This document shows positions 52,701 through 64,000 of a DNA stretch of 64,000 bases, one piece after another; the first letter of the stretch is position 1, and each line of letters begins with the position of its first letter. The DNA is from Oxyruncus cristatus. Taxonomy: Eukaryota > Chordata > Aves > Passeriformes > Cotingidae. The notes below the pieces were generated by a model. That model did not search any database. It was given only the letters and a program-made list of their open reading frames with translations, and was not told the DNA's origin. The translations under genes and the position numbers were made by a program. The DNA lies in contig VXAY01004353.1 in assembly GCA_013399855.1 (NCBI GenBank), positions 706,041 through 770,040 of the forward strand. The letters run 5' to 3'.

Positions 52701-55700
52701 GGAAATGCAGCTGGCACTAGCAGCTCAGGAATAACCAGCCATGCAAAGTCCATGATTTACAATACTCATCACAAATTGCACCAGGGACTGGGAGGTGATT
52801 GCAAAGAGAAGTGGTAGAAAAAGGAGGACCTGTTAAAATTGTGACAAAAATGCAGAGAAAAAAGCTCCTCGTTTCTCTGTAGAACTCTGAAGACTTTCTT
52901 TTGCTTTCTGTGTTGTTACCTGTGGAAGGATAATTGTCTGCCAGGCTCTGGTTTTGTATTCTAGCGGTGCTTGATGACAGGTTAATTATGGCATTAAATG
53001 AAATACTATTTTAATTAGGCCCATAAAGCAATAGATACCTGGGAGCACGGGTCAGAGCTGCACTTAACATGGTGTTTTTATTAATGACTTCAGATAAATG
53101 CACTGTCTGGTTGAGGCAGCTGTTACTGAGGAGAGCAGTGGTCAGTGTGTGTATATATATATATTTATATATATATCACTGGCTGGGCCACTGAAAGGAT
53201 GTCAAGTAAAACAAAATCCCACATAACTGCAGGTCCAGCTGTGTTTCACTGTGTGGTTCAGTAAGGATAGTTCATTTCTTGGTTCCTGAGTTTTGTGGGT
53301 GTGAATGTCACATGCCATAGATGCAATCACGAAGCCTTTTTGTTTAAAGGCCATTTTCTGAATAATTGGGCAGCAGAGGTTACCCTTGTGCTTGTGCTTC
53401 AGTGATTTACTAAATGTAAGGGGGAATTCCTGCTCTATCAGAAGTCCAAACCCCACAATTTGGGCATTCACATGATTTGACCACAGCTCTACTGACCAGG
53501 CCATGTTTGGGAAGGTGAAGAAAAGTAAAACAGATGATCTGGAGGTTATTTAATGTGATTGCAGCACTTTGTTCTGAGTGAGAACTTCCTTTAGGGGCCC
53601 AATTTAGAACTTTTGCAGCTGCCCTGACACGGGAGCAGAGCAGACTTGGCAGCCTGGCTGGGGGAGGTTGAGCACTGAGGGGAGAACTGGAGGGCAGAGC
53701 AGGGTGATGTCCCCGTCCTGCTCCTGGCTGTAGGCAGAAGAAGTGGAGCCAAAAGGTCTCATAACTGATAGAGAGAGAGCAGTTATGCAGATTTCACTTC
53801 TAAATACTCCCCTGGGTTGTCACACCTTCAGACAGAGAGGAAATTGTTCTGATTTTGAGCAGCCAACTGTGCTGATAGGAGAGAAGCAGGCAGGGATTCT
53901 GTTGAAGTCTAAAAATGTGTAAGTCCTTTTAGTAGGAAATAAATTCATTCATTTTCTTTAAAAACTGTAATTTGGGAGTTTTCATGCCAGGTCTTTCTAA
54001 ATGTAAAATCAAAGCAAGTACTTTTTTGATAGTACTGATAATAGTTTTATAAATTACAAGGTGGGAGACTTCACTATGTGAATCAGTGATTTTATTTACA
54101 ACAGCAAGTAATTTTGGGACAAGTTTGTGACTAGGTTTTGATGCCCATTGCAGGTAGTTTTTAGAGGTTTTTTTAAGGCCATAGGCTTCTTTCTGCTTCT
54201 GTGCTTGACATACATTAGCAAAATTGTTCAGAGAGGCTTGTGCCCTCTCTTCTGGAGGGCTCTCTTCACCCCATGTCAGGGCAGTCACACACATTGTGAC
54301 TTTTGTGGGGTTTGCTTAAAGGACTTGCTTAAAGTTCTCCCCATTCAACATTTATTTATAGCTAACTGAATAAGTATATCTGTTAAATAAGTTCTATTTT
54401 GTGTGCTTGCAGAAACTATTATCATCAGCTTATTTGCCTAATGACCCGATGGGTTTCCTTGGATGCTTGATACGAGAATGAATTAGTGATTAATCCCTAA
54501 CAGATGACAAGGATGAGAAGAACACAGCTGTGTTTGTGCAGTTTCCCTGGCAGTGCTTCTGTCCTGGTGTCATTCAGCAGATGAGATGCAGTTTCTCCTT
54601 CTTTCCCAAGTAACATTTAGAGCTGATAAATGTTAAGCAGACAGTCGGAGCTGGCAGTGCACAAGATGGAAGATGCCGAATGGATCTGTGGTGCCAAATA
54701 AACGGTTCCCGCTTCCCTTTAACCAGAGAGATGAGTTCCTTCATTGCCTTGTGAGAGCAGCAGAACCAGCTGCCATGGACAGTGAGTGGAGGAGAGACTC
54801 TTTCCACTCCCCCAGCTCTGCTTTGCATCCCTTCCCTGGCACCAGCACCAGGCAGGGGTGGCCCCTGCCCTTCCCTGGTGTCCAGCAGGCCGAGGAGGAG
54901 AGCAAGGGGACAGTTGTCATTCCCCTACTTGGTCGAGACAGTCTTAACACATAATTTGCACTTTCTCCTTGATGTTCTCATGGCCCAAGGAGTTTACAAG
55001 GAAATCTGGCAGTGAATTGAAGTGGAAGGGCCAGAAGGATGCTGCCAAGAAAGCAGAAGGGCAAATACTACATGAAGGATGGGAGCATGAAGGGGATTGG
55101 AATCCGGGGGAAAAACAGGCTGCAAATACAAGTGATTACCAAAGCTGATATTCCTGTGAGGGGCCGGTTCCACGTGTAATCAGAATAACTGAGGTGGGAA
55201 AGGACCTCTGGAGATCATCTGCTCCATGCCCCCCACTCAGAAAGCAGGAGACACAGGGGTAACAAAAGATTTGAGCCTGAGACGTCCCTGGGCAGTGTGT
55301 GGATGCTGCACTCGTGTGTCTGACATGGCCTTGAGCAACCTGCTGGGATGCAGGAGTTGGATATAATCTGGAAATTGGCCTTGATTTGAGAAAGGGAATT
55401 GGACCAGGTAACCTCCCAAGGTCTCTTCCAGCCTAAGTTATGCAATGAATGTACAGTATTAAAAGCATAATAATATTGCAGCTTTTTTTCTTATGAGCAT
55501 TGTGGGGTGTTAATATTTGAATGGTTCTCAAAGCCCTTTTGTATATTCCCTACATCCTGTTATAATTTAACCTGGTGTGCCTGACTAATTTTCCTTCAGA
55601 ATAAGAACAGCAGAAGGTATTTTTTTATAATACTTGTAAAAGGGAACGTGTGTTAACTGCCAAGTATTGTACTGGTGCTTACTAATTTATTTTCACAGAA

Positions 55701-58700
55701 ACCTTGTTAGACTAGGTCAGTACAACTTTAATTTTAGAGACAAGGAAACAAATGGCAGAGTGAATGGTTTCCTTGAGGTCACAGTTACACGTCAGGGCTG
55801 TAGATGTCACTGAAAATGGTTTCCTTTGTACTTTCCTCCAGTCTGTGCTGCCTCTCAGGAGAGGCTGGGTAGCAAATTGAAGGCAGCTTGTTTATGGAAG
55901 TACAACAGAATCTTAAAATTCAAGACAGGTAAAAATCTGCTGAGAGCAAGTCTTATGGGAATACTGACTTTTTACTGTGACATAGCTGAGTGCATAATTT
56001 TTTCCCACCTGTCTGCTGCTCCTTGTGGTGGTGATCTTTTCTAAGTACATCTAAAAAGAATTTGTTGCTAAGAGGCAATTATGAATTAAACCTGGGAAAG
56101 CAAAAGCTCATATTTAACACATATATTCCTCTAGTGGTTTTGTTTGAGTAATTAAATGGGACAAAATTGCTGCACAGTGAAACGTCTGTTGCTTTTACTG
56201 CTTGTTAAATATTATTCCTGAAAATAACAGTGTTGCTTCATCTAAACTGGGAGCACATAAAACTCACAGCAGTGGAGCTTGTGACTGGCTTCATAAATAA
56301 GGATTCCTGTGGATCAGTGCAAAAATGGATTCTCAAAAAGTCAGGGGAGTAAGTGGTGACCTCTGATACAATTATAAGGTCTTGCTTCCTGGAAGAGCTT
56401 GTGAGGAGTTCCCAGTCCTTGGTCACTGTCACGGGGTGGCACATTCAGATGAGTTTTCCATGACAGTAGTTCTTCCATCCCAAATACAATTTATCCTTTG
56501 CTTACTCTTAAGTATTTTAAAACTTTTGTGGATGCCTGAGGGCCACGGAAAGGAGGGGCTGGGAAGCAGCTCCACCTGGAGATGGAGCTCTGGACTAACC
56601 CCGGTCCAGAAGCAGAGCTGGAGGTGCATCCATGCCCTGGAAGGGGAACAGCTGCACCACCACAACACCTCCTGCAGTCTGCAAGGAATAGCAGCTCATC
56701 AGCTAAGCCTTGGCCAAACTCCATCCTGAACACTGGAAAGCATAGAAAACATGGAAAGGAAGAAAAAACAAGCTGTAGATTCAGGGGGTGGTGTCAAATA
56801 GAGATCAAAGGCAGTGGCTGATTACTTCTGTTCTTGTGGGCAAGAGCAGGCAAGGGGATCACTGAGAGGCTCCTGCAGCTCCTGAGGTTACCACAGATCT
56901 TCCAACTTTCTTATTAAAAGTTGAAAGCAAGTGCATTTGTAGGGGAGGAACTTCTTCCAGTGCATTGCTGCACCCTTCCATGGGATCTAGGCTGGAGCAC
57001 AGCTCACCTCCCTGTTCCTAATGGCACAGCTTTATTTTATCTCATATCTTTTCCCCATGAGTCCCTGGATAAGGATATTGTCAGATATCCCTGGAAGGTT
57101 TTGTTGGATGGGACGGGAATTAACATTCTTTCCCCTCATTTTGAACATTTATACTATTAAAAACAACATGCCATGGAGAGCGTGTGCTTTTGCTTCAAAA
57201 ACTGTGCAAAGAAATTCAGGTTAAAAGAAATTCTTCCCAAGGGAGGACAAAGCATCTTTGAAAATTGACTGTAGCCTTGTTCAGTGACCCAGAGACCTCA
57301 GCTGATGGATGTGGGACCAGATACACAAGGAGCTGTAAGATACCATATATATGAAGACATATTTATTAAAGAAAGGACTTAAAAGACATTCTGTGTAGCC
57401 AAAAAATCCAGTTTAACTGGCTTAAACAGTACACTGAACCTCTTGTCTCACTCTGAATTACCACTACTTCAAGAAATAGATCAAACAAAACAGCTTGAAA
57501 GTCAGTTTAAGGCAAAGCTTTGGGTGAGTAGGTGAGGGACCGATAACAAAGTACTTTAATGATGTTGAAATAAGGTTTAAAAGGAAAAAAACCCCAGGAT
57601 ACAGGGACTCGGTATGAAATCCTTGAGGGCAGCACTCATTACAACACTTACAGGGTAGGAGCGTGTTGCCTTCATTTAGCCTTTCATCCAGAAAAGCAGG
57701 ACAGCAGGCTGGAAATGAGCTGTGCATGTGAATGACTGTTCTTTACATATGTAAAGCTCTACCCATTATTAATGTACAGCCACAGGAACAGAAGAGGATG
57801 ATATGACTTGTGCTTGGCAGCTGTGAAAGACTCTGAACTGCATGAGGATTAGATGGGAGCTGGAACCGAGTGTGAAAGGGACTGAGGGGCTACTCCAACA
57901 GACTGAATTCAGAGATTAGTGGGTAAACTGAGCTCCATAAAGCCAGTCTGATGCTGTCCCAATCTCCCACGTTTGCAAGCAAAGGAACTTCTGGATCTTT
58001 TGGATCACTTATAGAAGAGAAAACCAGCTACATGCCCATTTTTACAGTGGAGATGGGGTAAGGGTTGGATGGGGTAAGTTTATCTTGTGCAGACTCTAAG
58101 CAGGCATCTAAGTGTTTCATTCTGCCTGACTGCATCCCAGGCAGAGTTAGATTGTCAACAGGAGTTCCCTTTGATAACCTTTGAAACAAACCTTAATTTG
58201 AACAGTGGGGAAAAAAGCCTGAGTGGGGAGAACACAAGCTATGGGGACAAACCAGCTGTGCAGGTGAGCATTTCTTGGTTCCTCAGGAGACCTGGAGCCG
58301 TCCTGTGGAGTTGCGTCCGTTCGGAGTCACTTACTAAACATCCAACTTGTTTGTTCTCGGCAGAGTTTAATGATGTGGAAGTGCAGAGGGCTCCACTCTG
58401 CTGTCTCATCCCGTGGGATGCCAGTGTACCTCTGCTGTCACATCAGAGTCGCTGCATTTCACCTGGGTGCCACGGGAGAGCCCCGAGGCAGGTGGTGATG
58501 GTCAGAGCTTGGGCAGGAGGGGGCACAGCAGGAAGCTCTTGCATTTCTAAAACAATTCCCAAGCCAATGCATTGATGGAGTGGCTCTTGCTAAGGAAAGT
58601 GAATTTGTACATGACTGATACGTGACTCTGTAACCTGACTGAACAGTGAGTGATCAGACTGGGCACAGAAAGCAATAGCAAATGCTTGGTACAATGCTGA

Positions 58701-59281
58701 TAAACTGCCACTGCTGCTTGTAAAACCGCTGAGCATTTTGTCACTGAAGACTTTCTGAAGGCTTTAGTACTTCCTCCTTCTTTGGTCTAAAATTAGAGCC
58801 CAGACTAGAAGGGGAGCAGGGAGGAAATCAATACACTTTGATGGCAGTCACTAGAGCTGCGCTTTTTTAATTGAGGCAACTAAGAACTGGCTTCAGATGT
58901 GTTTGGCTTCCTCCTGCCTTTTATAAACTACGAGATACAGTGGAATTACATCTCCAGCTTGGCAGCACAGAGGATTAATGTATGTTTTAAACAGTACATA
59001 AAGCTGTCAGAGTGCAGCATAAGCTCATAACGGTTTGTCTGTGTGATGACCTGTGGGCTCTCAGGTACTGAGACAACAGCAAGACTGTGTGGAGAGAGCT
59101 GAGAGGCAAACTCCATGTCACTGATTAAATATTTGTCTTTACAGGCCGGGTTTCCTTTTTCACCTCTGGGTCGGAGAACCTTCACCGTGTGGAGAAGGTT
59201 CACTGGGGCACTCGCTTTGCCATCACCATCTCCTTCACCTGCAACCCAGAGCACAGCATCGGGGATCCAGTCCTGGTGTAA
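25516..59281 (+). CDS. OGFOD3: OGFOD3, 2-oxoglutarate/Fe(II) oxygenase domain protein 3, eight exons, first exon lost in gap
   Basis: Visible coding exons are 25516-25769, 29475-29550, 30427-30469, 36731-36795, 37387-37443, 41321-41474, 48390-48513 and 59145-59281 (TAA 59279-59281). They are all GT-AG and in phase, giving 302 residues. Human is about 319, and the missing start should be one short exon in or near the gap. Visible residues 17-34 are a signal-anchor helix ([18 protein letters not shown]) preceded by basic residues, so it is a single-pass type II membrane protein. Conserved blocks follow: [45 protein letters not shown] and YFGDKI. The dioxygenase core shows H213-V-D215 and distal H271 as iron ligands, with R281 for 2-oxoglutarate. 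Sequons NST and NKT match human. The substrate is unknown to me. The gene is divergent from HEXD, as in human. Confidence 0.95.
25770..29474 (+). other. OGFOD3: OGFOD3 intron after the anchor exon
   Basis: There is a sense CR1 tail at 27872-27935 and a palindrome-like GTTAATTGGTTAAC at 27052-27065. No coding sequence is seen in about 3.7 kb. Confidence 0.75.
27872..27935 (+). mobile_element. CR1 tail fragment, sense
   Basis: GGTGGAACTAAAGGATCTCT followed by AAAGTCCCTTCCAACCCAAA is a CR1 3' tail in the first visible OGFOD3 intron. Confidence 0.75.
31884..32095 (-). mobile_element. CR1 LINE 3' fragment, antisense
   Basis: ATCATGGAATCACAGGATAG with GGGTTGGAAGGAACCTTAAA, then CTGCCATGGGCAGGGACACC and CTTCTCTGGGCAACCTGTGC, is a standard CR1 3' UTR in complement. 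Confidence 0.88.
33504..33641 (+). repeat. 69-bp tandem duplication, two copies
   Basis: Copies start at 33504 and 33573. Both contain GCAGGGAGAATTAATTGATT and GGGGGAAGCAAACAGCCCGT. They differ mainly near their ends (GCTTTGATAC versus GCTGTGATGC). Non-coding, in an OGFOD3 intron. Confidence 0.9.
36796..41320 (+). other. OGFOD3: OGFOD3 introns, no recognised content
   Basis: The introns are 36796-37386 and 37444-41320, separated by the exon encoding [19 protein letters not shown] see no clear repeat family or gene in them. Confidence 0.7.
41321..41474 (+). CDS. OGFOD3: OGFOD3 iron-binding exon (HxD)
   Basis: This exon encodes 51 residues, from [16 protein letters not shown] to [14 protein letters not shown] supplies the His and Asp iron ligands of the 2-oxoglutarate oxygenase facial triad. 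[15 protein letters not shown] contains a sequon shared with human. The acceptor is TTCTTTGCAG and the donor is AAG|GTGAGG. Confidence 0.93.
42491..43375 (-). mobile_element. CR1 LINE, 5'-truncated, with reverse transcriptase remnant
   Basis: On the plus strand it begins AATCATAGAATCAGACGGGT (complement of the 3' end) and runs about 885 bp. The - strand frame at its far end encodes a CR1 reverse transcriptase tail with [20 protein letters not shown], the FADD catalytic motif and [11 protein letters not shown]. The 5' part of the element is missing beyond about 43375. One unresolved base (N) lies at 42933. The open RT frame suggests a fairly recent insertion. Confidence 0.9.
44345..44395 (+). 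mobile_element. CR1 tail fragment, sense
   Basis: GGTTGATCTTGGAGGTCTTT followed by TCCAGCCTAAATAATTCTTG matches the CR1 3' tail. Confidence 0.75.
45590..45760 (-). mobile_element. Old CR1 fragment, antisense
   Basis: TTTCTCTAAGCTGAACAAAC followed by CAAACCTCCAAGTCCC and CACACTGGCTGCTGAGTC recalls the CR1 3' UTR in complement, but it is strongly diverged. Confidence 0.5.
53149..53175. repeat. (TA)n microsatellite
   Basis: Alternating TA with one interruption after GTGTG, in the last OGFOD3 intron. Confidence 0.9.
55185..55445. mobile_element. Two short opposed CR1-like pieces
   Basis: At 55185-55250 the sequence (GGTGGGAAAGGACCTCTGGA, GATCATCTGCTCCATGCCCC) resembles an antisense CR1 tail. 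At 55400-55445 (AACCTCCCAAGGTCTCTTCC, AGCCTAAGTTATGCAATGAA) it resembles a sense tail. The spacer between them is unassigned. Confidence 0.55.
59145..59281 (+). CDS. OGFOD3: OGFOD3 terminal exon (distal His and 2OG-binding Arg)
   Basis: The acceptor is GTCTTTACAG|GC. The exon encodes [18 protein letters not shown] followed by [12 protein letters not shown] and ends ...GDPVLV. His in NLHRV and Arg ten residues later match the family H-x10-R signature. It lies about 10.6 kb after the previous exon. Confidence 0.93.
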
Positions 59282-61040
59282 CTCCTCTGGGGATGGAGCA
59301 CGAGGTCAAACGGAAGGAGAGAAGCCCTGCAAGAGGAGAGGAAAAAGGGAGATAACATCTCCTGTAACCTCACATTCAATCAGAACTGCCCAGCTGTATC
59401 AATAGATTGTAATGAACTTTGTTTTCACATGACCTTTTCCTTGAGGACCATCTCAGATTTGATGCATTCTGAAGATGGTTTGTTATATCCCCAAAGGGAC
59501 AGGCTACAAAGAAGAGTTCCTGAGTGGGCTCTTCATTCTTTTTTTTATTACTATTTTTTAAAAATTCTTCAGTTTAAAATATACAAAACCATCTTTTGGG
59601 CCTTGCCTTGATATATCTGCCCATGCTGCTGTTACCTGTTTAATTCTTTAGCCTTTTCAGTTCCTAATGTGACGTAGAAAGTTTGCCCTAAGTTAATTGA
59701 GCAAGGTGAGTGTTACTCTGAACACACTTTCTGTTGAGAAAAACAGATTCTCCTGAGCATGGGCATTAGTGGGCAGTGCACCTGGGGATTGGCTACTGGG
59801 CCTTACTTGAACCTCTATTTTAACTGAATTACTACTGTTTTTTGCTACAAACAGGGACTAGTTAATACAAAGGCAGCAATACAATCCTCTGGCCAGAAAG
59901 CCTATTGCTTTTGGATTGCAAATGCTTTGTGCAGGCAGTGTCACTGCACTGGATGCCTCTGATCAGAATGCAGCATTCCCAACTCGCCTTGTTTCCTTTG
60001 GATCTCCGTGGAAATGATCAGTCTCCTGGTTGGAAGCCCAGTGTTAGGGCTGTTAAGAGCTCTTTGTGGAGATGGCTTTGACCATCTAACCCTGTACCTT
60101 GAGTCCAAATTCCAAAGGAGAGCTGGGCAGAGGTGACCAATCCTCTGGATTCATCTAAGAACTCATTCATGACCCAGTGCCCAGGAAGGGCAGGTTGGGA
60201 GGGGAACAGCTGAGAAGAAAACCATAGTTTTGTTGAGATTTGCCATAGGCCAGTTCTGGCCTCCTTAGACTCAGTCCTGTAAAGCCTGGCTTGCTGCTTG
60301 GAGGGCTGGATCATAAAACCACATGGGCCTGTGGGCTCTGAGGGAAACTGGTGTCCACCTGCCATTGAATCGTGTCCAAAGCAATGTTTTATCTGTTTCA
60401 GAAAGTCTCTCAGTAGCTATTTTTGGACTTCTCTTTTTCAGTTTAGTATGAAAACTTTTTTCTGTTGCCTGGGACCACTGGTGTTCCCCGGATAATAAAC
60501 TGCAGGGCCTTCAAAGAAGAGGAGATGTGAATTGCAGTGCAGAGAAAGGAACAAACACATGTAATCTTGCCAACTTACTGCAGTCAAAGATTTCTGTGGG
60601 TCAGGGAATTGATAAATAAAATGTAGGAAAACCTAATTTTTTTTTTTTTCTCAATCAAATTCTGAAGCAAATGTTGATCTGTTTTATTCCTAGGATGTAT
60701 AACTTCTGTGAAACACTGAAAATCTGGGAACGTGCTTTGATTTTTAATTTTTAAAAAAAAATTCCACACATACAGTTTTCATTCCTTAATCTGCCTTTTT
60801 ATGGAAATAATCAGTATCGGGGGGATTACCCTGCAGATCAGTATAAAGAGGATTGATGACAGGACACCTGGCCTTGTGAGTGCTCTCACTGGGCACACCA
60901 GCAAGATCAGGCCTCTGTCATTTCATTTCTTTGTTCTCAAACCTGAAAAGGGCTTCCTTGTCTGTGCTAACAAGGAAGGATTGTACAAAAGGCTGGATGC
61001 AAGGAAACAATAAAGTCAACTGGGTTCCATATTGAAATCC
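59282..61040 (+). other. OGFOD3: OGFOD3 3' UTR, candidate poly(A) signals
   Basis: No coding sequence. AATAAA hexamers occur at 60494-60499, 60615-60620 and 61009-61014. The last is followed by a T- and GT-containing stretch and is my preferred end, but the sequence alone does not decide which is used. Confidence 0.4.
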
Positions 61041-64000
61041 TTGTCTCAAAGCCTGTTTATTCCAAGGAATTGGAATTACACCCAGGTTTTAAGTCTGTGT
61101 GAAGGCAGACCAAGATCACCAGCAACGGCTTTACTAGATTAAAACTTGATTGCTCACGTTGCTTTGGGATTCACATGTGCCTTTTCCACAAAAACACCTG
61201 ACAGCAGTGGAATCTAAATATGAATGGAGCTGCGTGATTCATGTTGGGATTCAACCCATGTTCCAAAATCCCTACTTCCCCGTAAGGCTGTTACAGCCCT
61301 GCCACTGAAATTGCTGTGCCACTTGCTCAGGTGTTTGCTGGGCACTCCTGGCTGTCACGCAGGCTTTGAGGGGCACTTTTGGAGCTGCCCTCTCTAAAAT
61401 CCTGCTCTGCAAGATCATCTCAGGCCGTGGGGGAAGTCTCAGCTCATCTCCTCTTGGATTTTCATCTTGGGCAGATCCCGGTGTCTCCCACACCCGGTGC
61501 ATCTCTCCTGCTGGGAACTGAGTGACACTCAGAAACAAAGTCAAGCTGCTGTTTGTCTTTGGGAGTCTTCAAGCTTCAGGAATCTGGTCAATATGATGAG
61601 CAAACCTGTCACCTGGAATTAGTTGCATAATTGTCTGCTGCAGAGACAGTATGAGAATTTCTTTGGAAAGAAGCACAGTAATTCCATATGCTGGATGTTT
61701 TAGTACCACTGAGATTCTTCTGTCTCAAGCTTCAATATCTGGACTACAAAAAGCAGTACCTAGGTCTTGGAAGAATTTAAATGGCAAATGAGGAAGTAAA
61801 ATGCAATCTAAAAGTTTCTGAATGCAGCCTCCAGCAGGAAACCCGTAATTGCAGAAAGGCTGATGTTCCTGGGGCAGAGTGGAAGTAGAAGTTGCAATGA
61901 GAATTCACTGATCATTAGAAATAAGCTTCGTTTAATTTATTTTAGGCCCCTTAAATGCCCTGAATAACTTCTTATTAAGGGTCTCTCTTCCCAGTTCTTG
62001 ACAGATAACTCTGAATTTGAAATAGCTGAATTTCTTTCTGTCCTCTCTGTGGTTCAGCTGCCCTTTGCTACTGGCAACTGCAGGGCTCTGGTTCTTAGAA
62101 CTCTGATTAGGCCCAGGACAGGATTTGTTCTGTTCAAGTAGCACAACTCTGATGCCAAGCTGCTGCAGAGAAGTGCTCTTAATTAAACACGTGGTGATGG
62201 CAGAATGTGGCTTGATGGTTCCCACTTGTGTGAGGACCTTTGCAAAGAGCCCTCGTGGTTAAAGAAAGGTCAGCACTCGTGCAGTGTGAACTGGGGCCGA
62301 GTCCTGATGGCAGAATTACAGCCCTGCAAGTATTTGTGAGCGTTGATTTGGATTTGAAAAGGAAATTTTTTGTAAGGAAGGGGAAAAGCTGCTGGTGTGA
62401 AAAGTCCCAGGGTGAAATGGAAAATACAGCAGGAGAGCAAGCCAGATTTGAATCCCTACAGCACGACTGGCTGAAGCCTCCTGAGGACTCCTGTGAAGTG
62501 GTACTACTTCCAAAACGATTTTCCATTCAAAGGAATATCAGGAACTTTTGAAAAATAAACAGGTATGTGATCGGATGATGTTTTTCGTGTAAACCCACCC
62601 TTCAGCCCTGCAGCATTCTAGGAACTTCTTGGCATTTCTCAGGTATAACGTTTTCCTTGTGTAAGCGCCTGTGGGATCGTGGGTTTTAATTCCCCTGAAG
62701 GTTTGGAAGGTACATTCATGTTGAGAGTTTCCTGACTATGTACTGTCCCCCTGAAATACACTGCGCTCCATCTTAATGAATTTCAAGTCCAGAAATGTTT
62801 ACAAGGGTAATCTATTTACAAAAAGATTTTAATTTGGATTTACAGCAGAAATTTAGCTTCCTGTCTTAGTTATTTTTAAGGTCAACATCTCAGCTGGGTG
62901 CTTTCTGAGGCTGTAGCACATAATGATGTGCATATTAAAATAAATGTAGCTGAAATGGCATTGATGATGACTGTGCTGTCAAGGAAATCTGGTTTTGTTT
63001 CTTCAATTGCAATTCTCAGTACCCTTGAATGTCTCCTTTATAGCTTCCCTTTCCCTGGTAAATGAAGATGACATTGTTTTTAACATCATAGTTCCTCATG
63101 TTCCTTCCACGTCCAGATATCCTTGCACAGTGTTTATAGGAAAATTGGTTCTCTCTAACATGCTCACGTGGAGCTTTGTGCAATATTTTTGTCTAAATTC
63201 TAGGACTAAACCCAGGAGATGCTGCTGGAGATCAGGGCTCTCTGAGTGGCCAGGAATAAATACAACCAACCTCCCTCCTCCAAGGGAAAAAAAAAAAAAA
63301 GGAAAACATTTATCCCAACTCCTGTCTCTCCTTTTTGAGTCTCCTGTGTGGAAATCCAAGCAAACATTCCAAGAGCAGCAGGAGAGTTATTTCCCCTCTG
63401 GACCACAGATGGCTCTGGCACATGGATGGTCTCAGACTCTGGCCTGAAGTGGGGGGAATCCTCTGGCGAGTGTCTGTTGCTCCTTCTAAAACACCAGGAA
63501 GAGCTGTAACGTCTCTGCCTTATCTTCTATTTTTGTAAACATTCTTAAGAAGCTGAAAGCTAATTTTACATCATGTTTGCTGAAACCTGCCAGTCATCTC
63601 TCTTTTACTGATCGTTAATTCATCCCCAAAGTATCTGTGTGGGCATTTTGTATCTTCCACGTGAGTGTTGGTGACTTCAGGCTGGATTGTGCAAAGAAAG
63701 TAACTATCCTGTTTCCAAAGTGCACATCTTTGTGTGCATCATCTCCCCTCCAGTCCTTCAGTTCATATCTCACTTCTCCCCCAGCACAGCTCAGCTTCTA
63801 CCTGTAGCAAGAACTGCACAGGGCATAATAGTCCATTATTTATCCATTGACTGCCTTGCTAGAACTAGGAGCTGCCTTTTTCCTCTGACCCTTTTAGCCC
63901 ACGTGGGGTATTAGTCTTTAGGAAGAAGTCCTGACTCAATTTTTGAGGTTTTTCATTCTTCAGCATTCATTTTTTCCCAGCTACTCTCTTACTTTTCTGC
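61041..64000. other. Downstream intergenic, nothing recognised
   Basis: In human the next gene beyond OGFOD3 is the intronless receptor gene UTS2R. I looked for a seven-helix frame here and found none, so it is either beyond the window or absent at this place. Frames here are short and unlike known proteins. Confidence 0.5.

Larger units (their letters stand above)
48514..59144 (+). other. OGFOD3: OGFOD3 last intron, 10.6 kb
   Basis: It contains a (TA)n microsatellite at about 53149-53175 and two short, opposed CR1-like pieces at 55185-55250 and 55400-55445. The remainder is AT-rich sequence in which I recognise nothing. Confidence 0.7.

Noticed and set aside
62995..63447. 150-codon frame near the right end, considered as part of UTS2R
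   Set aside because: It shows no receptor motifs and includes a poly-Lys stretch from an A run.

Overview
This is a vertebrate nuclear window, almost certainly from a bird. It has split genes with GT-AG introns, many CR1 LINE 3' fragments ending in the avian-type tail, and a protein-coding gene order matching human 17q25.3. I recognised three genes by translating the exons and comparing them with remembered human proteins. No database search was run. Most open frames in the window are chance frames or lie in repeats.

Layout. Positions 1-2018 hold nothing I can identify. A sense CR1 fragment lies at 2019-2455. A CpG island at about 2790-3130, with YY1-type elements on both strands, is the likely CYBC1 promoter. 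CYBC1 (EROS, the NOX2 chaperone) runs on the + strand, with six coding exons from 5238 to 10598 giving 190 residues. A tail-to-tail intergenic region follows and contains a probable solo LTR at 13775-14652. HEXD (cytosolic GH20 hexosaminidase D) runs on the - strand, with ten visible coding exons from 24191 down to 16674. Its first roughly 65 residues are hidden in an assembly gap at 24379-25299. OGFOD3 (an Fe(II)/2-oxoglutarate oxygenase-domain membrane protein) runs on the + strand from 25516 to 59281, with eight visible coding exons. Its first exon is hidden in the same gap. Its introns are long and hold several CR1 copies. After 59281 there is 3' UTR and then unassigned DNA to the end.

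CYBC1 and HEXD are convergent and HEXD and OGFOD3 are divergent, as in mammals. HEXD and OGFOD3 probably share a bidirectional promoter, which the gap removes. The three proteins are not known to work in one pathway, so the arrangement is conserved synteny rather than an operon-like system. I found no evidence of a new multi-gene system. The points worth checking are local: assembly problems (a duplicated 160-bp block and a gap next to a minisatellite), alternative splice sites and an early poly(A) hexamer in HEXD, an in-frame repeat in OGFOD3, and the YY1-embedded start codons of the CpG island.
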